Positions 26,372 through 30,395 of a DNA stretch of 30,395 nucleotides are shown here, piece by piece. The notes under the pieces were generated by a model that did no database searches, was not told the DNA's origin, and saw nothing but the letters and a program-made list of their open reading frames with translations. Source of the DNA: Rubrobacter sp. (GTDB lineage: Bacteria; Actinomycetota; Rubrobacteria; Rubrobacterales; Rubrobacteraceae); the NCBI GenBank assembly GCA_016781725.1, contig JADDPU010000349.1, forward strand, positions 1 to 30,395, given 5' to 3'. The position numbers and the translations under genes were made by a program. Within the stretch, counting starts at the first letter, position 1. Every line of letters starts with the position of its first letter.

Positions 26372-27235
26372 CTAACCCGCGGCGAGGGCCTCTGCCCCGC
26401 CCACGATCTCCAGGATCTCCTGCGTGATCTGGGCCTGACGCGCCTTGTTCATCTGCAGGGTCAGGTTCTTGGCCAGATCGTTCGCGTTGTCCGTGGCGTT
26501 CTTCATAGCCGTCATCCGCGCCCCGTGCTCCCCGGCGGCGCTCTCCAGCAGCGCCTGCCAGACCATCGTCTCCACGTAGCGCGGCACCAGCCGCCTCAAG
26601 ACCGTCTCAGGGTCAGGGACGTACTCCATATACGAGGCCGAGGCGTCCTCCTCCCCTTCGTCCTCCTCGGAGGCCACGGGCAAGAGGCGTTTAACGACAG
26701 GCTTCTGGGTCAGGGCGCTCTCGAAGCGGTTGTAGATCAGGTAGACCTCATCGGCCTCCTCGTCGTCGAAGAGGCGGGTGAGCGCCCCCCCTATCTCGCG
26801 GGCCTTCTCGTAGGTAGGGCTGTCCGAGAACCCGGTGAAGACCTCCTCGAGCCCGACGCGCCGGAACCGGAAGAACGCTACAGCCTTCCGCCCGCTCGCG
26901 ACCTGCGCGAGATCCGCGCTCTGCTCGCCGCGAAACTGCATGGTGCGGCGCAAGACCTGGGCGTTGAACCCGCCGGCGAGCCCCCTGTCCGCCGTGATGG
27001 AGGCGACCAGCACCGTCCTGACCTCGCGGCCGGCGAGGAGCGGGGTGTTGGCGCTCGCCCCGCGGGCGACGTCGCGCATCATCTGCTCGACGTTCTCGGC
27101 GTAGGGACGCGCCTTCTTCACCCTGGCCTCGGCCTTGCGGAACTTCACAGCCGAAACCGTCTGGAGCGCCTCCGTGACCTTGGCGATGTTCTTTATCGAG
27201 GTTATCTGCCGCTTGAGGTCCCGGAGGGTGGCCAA
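26372..27235 (-). CDS. atpG: ATP synthase gamma subunit
   Basis: Gamma is the rotating central shaft. The 287-residue product has the family N-terminus ATLRDLKRQITSIKNIAKVT, the ADRGLAGGFNAQVLR segment, and the C-terminal coiled-coil region GARMTAMKNATDNANDL, ending near RQAQITQEILEIVGGAEAL. The start is TTG 27235, three bases after the atpA stop, with GAGGAG seven bases upstream. A Glu-rich insert (SEEDEGEEDAS) lies near residue 190. Confidence 0.96.
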   Translation of the reverse strand: MATLRDLKRQITSIKNIAKVTEALQTVSAVKFRKAEARVKKARPYAENVEQMMRDVARGASANTPLLAGREVRTVLVASITADRGLAGGFNAQVLRRTMQFRGEQSADLAQVASGRKAVAFFRFRRVGLEEVFTGFSDSPTYEKAREIGGALTRLFDDEEADEVYLIYNRFESALTQKPVVKRLLPVASEEDEGEEDASASYMEYVPDPETVLRRLVPRYVETMVWQALLESAAGEHGARMTAMKNATDNANDLAKNLTLQMNKARQAQITQEILEIVGGAEALAAG

Positions 27236-27238
27236 ACC

Positions 27239-28879
27239 CTAGCTCCTCTCCCCCGCCGCGTTGGGCTGGTCGCCGGTCGGGTCGTCCCCGGTGGCCGCGC
27301 CGTGGGTGCCGCCCTCCTGGTCCGTCTCTACGCCGGCCGCGACCAGGCCACGGCTCTCGGGCTCGTAGTTCTCGTTGAAGCGCTCGATGGCCTCGCGGAG
27401 GCTCGCGCCCGTCTCGTCTGAGATCTGCTGCTCGTCGCGGACGCTCGAGAGGATTTCGTCGTGGCTGTCGCGCATATAGTCCCTGAACTGGCGCTCCCAG
27501 TCGGGGACGTCGTCGGTCTCGACATCGTCGAGGTAGCCGTTGGTAGCCGCGAAGATGACGACTACCTGCTCCTCGACGGGCATGGGGTCGCGCTCCTCCT
27601 GCTTGAGCATCGCTGTCAGGCGCTCGCCGCGGTTGAGAGTCTGCTGCGTCGCCCGGTCGAGGTCGCTCCCGAACTGGGCGAAGCTCGCGAGCTCGCGGTA
27701 CTGGTTCAGGTCCAGGCGCAGGGTGCCCGCCACCTTCTTCATGGCCTTGATCTGGGCCGACCCGCCGACGCGCGAGACCGAGTTGCCGGTGTCGATGGCC
27801 GGGCGCTGGCCCGCGTTGAACAGGTCGGCGTCGAGGAAGATCTGGCCGTCCGTGATCGAGATGACGTTGGTCGGGATGTAGGCGGAGATGTCGCCGGCCT
27901 TGGTCTCGATGACCGGCAGCGCCGTGAGCGAGCCGCCCCCGATGTCGTCGGAGAGCCGCGCCGCCCGCTCGAGGAGCCGCGAGTGGAGGTAGAACACGTC
28001 GCCGGGGTAAGCCTCGCGCCCCGGCGGACGCCTGAGGAGCAGCATCATCTGGCGGTAGGCCGTGGCATGCTTGGAGAGGTCGTCGTAGATCACCAGGGCG
28101 TCCTCGCCCCGGTTCATAAAGTACTCGCCGATGGCGCACCCGGCGTAGGGAGCCAAGTACTGGAGCGTCGCGGACTGGGAGGCCGAGGCGTTGACCACGG
28201 TCGTGTAGTCCATGGCGCCGGCCTCGTCGAGCGCCGAGACGATCCCGGCCACCGCCGAGTCCCTCTGGCCGATGGCGACGTAGATGCACTTAACGTCCTG
28301 GTCGGCCTGGTTGATGATCGTGTCGAGCAGGATGGAGGACTTGCCGGTCTTCCGATCGCCGATCACGAGCTCGCGCTGTCCGCGCCCGATCGGGATCATG
28401 GCGTCTATAGCCTTGATGCCGGTCTGGAGCGGCTCCTTGACCGGCTGGCGCTTGATAATACCGGGGGCCACGACCTCGACCGGCACGTCCTGCTCGGCCT
28501 CGATCTCGCCCTTCCCGTCCATGGGGACGCCTACCGCGTTTATGACCCGCCCGAGCACGCCCTGGCCTACCGGCACGCTGGCTAGCTTCTCTGTGCGCCT
28601 GACGGTCGCCCCCTCGAGGATGTGGGTGTCGTCGCCGGCGATGATGGCGCCTACGTTGTCCTCCTCGAGGTTGAGCGCGAGGCCCGTGATCCTCTCGCCC
28701 CTCGCGTCCTCGAACTCGAGCATCTCCTGGTACATGACGTTCTGTAGCCCGTGCACGCGCGCGATGCCGTCCCCGACTTCGAGGACCTGCCCTACCTCTT
28801 CGGTCCTGACCCGGTTCTCGTAGTCCGTAATGGCGCCTCTTAGTATGGAGGAGATCTCCTCCGGCCTCAGCCTACCCAC
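27239..28879 (-). CDS. atpA: ATP synthase alpha subunit
   Basis: Alpha carries the non-catalytic nucleotide sites of F1. The 546-residue product has the start LRPEEISSILRGAITDYE, Walker A GDRKTGKSS at 174-182 (most have GDRQTGKT) and IYDDLSKHATAYRQM. SRLLERAARLSD and ALPVIETKAGDISAYIPTN follow. A hydrophilic Gly/Asp-rich tail of about 35 residues extends the usual end. The start is GTG 28879, sharing one base with the atpH stop (TAGTG), with AGAGGAG nine bases upstream. Confidence 0.97.
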   Translation of the reverse strand: MGRLRPEEISSILRGAITDYENRVRTEEVGQVLEVGDGIARVHGLQNVMYQEMLEFEDARGERITGLALNLEEDNVGAIIAGDDTHILEGATVRRTEKLASVPVGQGVLGRVINAVGVPMDGKGEIEAEQDVPVEVVAPGIIKRQPVKEPLQTGIKAIDAMIPIGRGQRELVIGDRKTGKSSILLDTIINQADQDVKCIYVAIGQRDSAVAGIVSALDEAGAMDYTTVVNASASQSATLQYLAPYAGCAIGEYFMNRGEDALVIYDDLSKHATAYRQMMLLLRRPPGREAYPGDVFYLHSRLLERAARLSDDIGGGSLTALPVIETKAGDISAYIPTNVISITDGQIFLDADLFNAGQRPAIDTGNSVSRVGGSAQIKAMKKVAGTLRLDLNQYRELASFAQFGSDLDRATQQTLNRGERLTAMLKQEERDPMPVEEQVVVIFAATNGYLDDVETDDVPDWERQFRDYMRDSHDEILSSVRDEQQISDETGASLREAIERFNENYEPESRGLVAAGVETDQEGGTHGAATGDDPTGDQPNAAGERS

Positions 28880-29418
28880 TAGACAACACTCCTCTCGAGC
28901 ATTCCCTCCCGGAGGCTCTCCAACCGCCCCCGTACGCTTCCATCCATCATTTGCCCCCCGAACCTGAAGACGGCACCCCCGAGAAGGTTCGGGTCCACCC
29001 GCCTCTCAAGTATGACCTCCCGGCCTTCTAGCACCCGGCCCAGCCGCTCTCTGAGACGGCGCTCCGCCTCCTCGGAGAGCTCCACGGCCGTCGTCACCTC
29101 AACCTCGATCCTGCCTAGGTGCTCTTTGACGAGCCCCTCGTAACGCCTGAGCACGTCCTCCAGTATCCCCTCGCGCCCGTTGTCCGAGAGCACCTTGAGA
29201 AAGTTGGTGGTCGAGGTCGTCATGCCTTGCGTAAGGCCGTCGATCGCCCGGCGCTTCTGGCGCTCGGGCACCTGCCCGCCGTAGAAAAAGATCCGCAGCT
29301 CCTCGTTTTCGTGCAGGGCGGTGACGAACTCCTGCAAGTCCGAGAGGACCTCCTCGAGTTCGTTTCTCTCCTTGGCGGCCTCGAAGAGCGCCTCGGCGTA
29401 GGTGGAGACGGCGCTCAA
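28879..29418 (-). CDS. atpH: ATP synthase delta subunit
   Basis: Delta links F1 to the peripheral stalk. The 179-residue product begins SAVSTYAEALFEAAKE, as in the family, and has a C-terminal domain with VEVTTAVELSEEAERRLRERLG, EVILERRVDPNLLGGAVFRFG and DGSVRGRLESLRE, the usual OSCP signature. The start is TTG 29418, overlapping the atpF stop by four bases (TTGA), with GGGAG nine bases upstream. Confidence 0.95.
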   Translation of the reverse strand: MSAVSTYAEALFEAAKERNELEEVLSDLQEFVTALHENEELRIFFYGGQVPERQKRRAIDGLTQGMTTSTTNFLKVLSDNGREGILEDVLRRYEGLVKEHLGRIEVEVTTAVELSEEAERRLRERLGRVLEGREVILERRVDPNLLGGAVFRFGGQMMDGSVRGRLESLREGMLERSVV

Positions 29419-29972
29419 GCGGGGCCACTCCCCGGCCTCGTGCCGGCGACCTCGGCTTCGAGGTCGTCGAGGGCCTGGGAGATCAGGCGCTCGTGCTCGT
29501 CCTGGTCCACTGAGCGCCCTATGACCTGCTCGGAGGCCTGGATAACCATGTCTGCGACCTCGCGGCGGACCTCGCGCAGGGCGGACTCGCGCTCGCGGCC
29601 AATCTCCTCACGGGCGCGCTGGATGATCCTATCACCCTCCTCGCGGGCCTCCCGCTTGGTACGCTCGCGCTGGGCTTCGGCCTGCTTACGGGCGTCCTCG
29701 AGGATGCGGCGCCCCTCGCCGCGGGCCTCCTCGATCTGGCGCCGGTACTCGGCGAGCAACTCGCGGGCCTCTGCGCGCGTCTTCTCGGCCTCGTCTATGG
29801 ACTGCTCGATCTGACGCTGGCGCTCCTGGATCTGCCTCCTGATCGGCGGATAGACGTACCGGATCAAGAGGAACAGCAGGATCAGGAAGGTAATGACCTC
29901 CCAGAAGATCAGGCTAGTATTGCCCAGGTCGAAGATCCCCGTCGGATCCAACTGCGCGACAAGCACTGTCAT
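29415..29972 (-). CDS. atpF: ATP synthase b subunit
   Basis: Subunit b forms the peripheral stalk. The 185-residue product has one N-terminal membrane helix (FWEVITFLILLFLLIRYVY), then a long charged coiled coil rich in Glu, Arg, Gln and Ala, and a C-terminal segment (MVIQASEQVIGRS) that binds delta. I chose ATG 29972 because GGGGGG lies 5 bases before it. A GTG two codons earlier overlaps that ribosome site. Confidence 0.95.
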   Translation of the reverse strand: MTVLVAQLDPTGIFDLGNTSLIFWEVITFLILLFLLIRYVYPPIRRQIQERQRQIEQSIDEAEKTRAEARELLAEYRRQIEEARGEGRRILEDARKQAEAQRERTKREAREEGDRIIQRAREEIGRERESALREVRREVADMVIQASEQVIGRSVDQDEHERLISQALDDLEAEVAGTRPGSGPA

Positions 29973-29998
29973 AAGCACCCCCCTTCCCTATCGGCCGC

Positions 29999-30271
29999 CT
30001 AGAGCACGAAGGCGATGAGGAGGGCGAAGACGATGCCGTACAAGGCGAACGCCTCGACGAGACCTATACCGAGGAACATCAGGGTCCTCGTCTGGTCGAA
30101 CGCCTCCGGCTGGCGGTGGATAGACGCGATGGTCTGCCCGATGAGATAGCCCATCCCGGCGCCGGGACCTATGACCGCCGTGCCGGCCGCTATGCCGACC
30201 CCGATCATGGTGACGTCCCCGCTCGCCTGAAGTAGCATCAGCATGGGTTGGATAAGCGCCAATACCTCCAT
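29999..30271 (-). CDS. atpE: ATP synthase c subunit
   Basis: Subunit c forms the rotating membrane ring. The 90-residue product is a two-helix hairpin, with the loop Arg-Gln-Pro in SIHRQPEAFDQTR. The ion-binding glutamate is E73 in GIGLVEAFALYG. It is followed by Ala, not the Ser/Thr typical of sodium-binding c subunits, so proton coupling is likely. The start is ATG 30271 with AAAGGAG seven bases upstream. Confidence 0.97.
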   Translation of the reverse strand: MEVLALIQPMLMLLQASGDVTMIGVGIAAGTAVIGPGAGMGYLIGQTIASIHRQPEAFDQTRTLMFLGIGLVEAFALYGIVFALLIAFVL

Positions 30272-30306
30272 CTACCTGCTCCTTTCTGCTTTTTTGCTTG
30301 TGACCT

Positions 30307-30395
30307 TTAGTGGTCCTCGCGAAACATGGCCAACTCGATGTAAACCTGCGTGAGTATAGCGAAAATGTAGGCCTGCAAGATAGCGACGAAGATCT
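30307..30395 (-). CDS. atpB: ATP synthase a subunit (C-terminal end only)
   Basis: Only the last 28 codons lie in the window. They read into the right edge and encode FVAILQAYIFAILTQVYIEL, then a short charged end before the TAA. This is the conserved final helix of subunit a, which faces the c ring. The gap of 35 bases to atpE holds the atpE ribosome site. The rest of the gene is outside. Confidence 0.9.
   Translation of the reverse strand, partial: IFVAILQAYIFAILTQVYIELAMFREDH

Noticed and set aside
24646..26427. A 593-codon open frame on the plus strand across atpC/atpD
   Set aside because: It is antisense to two unmistakable ATP synthase genes, has low-complexity Leu/Asp/Val content and no recognisable motif. 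Long antisense frames are common in GC-rich DNA.

Overview
The window is high-GC, gene-dense bacterial chromosome holding conserved housekeeping operons. Nearly everything reads on the minus strand. Three things suggest a deep-branching actinobacterium, most like Rubrobacter: heavy use of GTG and TTG starts, the order comF-hpf-secA-prfB-ftsEX, and an ATP synthase operon followed by murA. That placement comes from protein character and is not proven. Almost all genes are coupled by 1-4 nt overlaps (TAATG, TGATG, TAGTG, ATGA, TTGA).

Layout, left to right. 1-6674 (minus): a secretion, translation and division block read hpf, secA, prfB, a DUF2993/LmeA-like lipoprotein-type gene, a possible 38-residue small protein, ftsE, ftsX (its end is cut by the left edge). 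6833-8772 (minus): comF and a mannose-1-phosphate guanylyltransferase-like gene. Two copies of a short element with inverted arms of 7-bp units (consensus AGGYTTC) flank comF. 8881-19037 (minus): respiratory complex I as nuoA-B-C-D-H-I-J-K-L-M-N, with no nuoE, nuoF or nuoG. 19268-20720 (plus): a divergent pair, a 7Fe ferredoxin (fdxA) and a flavoprotein with the NuoF/RnfC 51-kDa fold but no Fe-S cysteines. 20733-22702 (minus): an alpha/beta hydrolase with an Asp nucleophile and an M20 metallopeptidase that seems to start at CTG. 22818-24107 (minus): murA. 24249-30395 (minus): the F-type ATP synthase operon atpB(partial)-E-F-H-A-G-D-C.

How they work together: complex I pumps protons, and the ATP synthase, with a c subunit that looks proton-coupled, uses the gradient. 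The eleven-subunit complex I lacks the NADH-oxidising module at this locus. Next to it, from a divergent promoter region, lie a strongly acidic ferredoxin and a NuoF/RnfC-like flavoprotein, while NuoB and NuoI carry lysine-rich C-terminal tails. My main hypothesis is that this is a ferredoxin-fed complex I with an unconventional electron-input module. It is the best candidate here for an undescribed system. It depends on whether nuoEFG exist elsewhere in the genome.

I saw no tRNA, rRNA, CRISPR array, insertion sequence or prophage. No gap without a gene exceeds about 230 bases.
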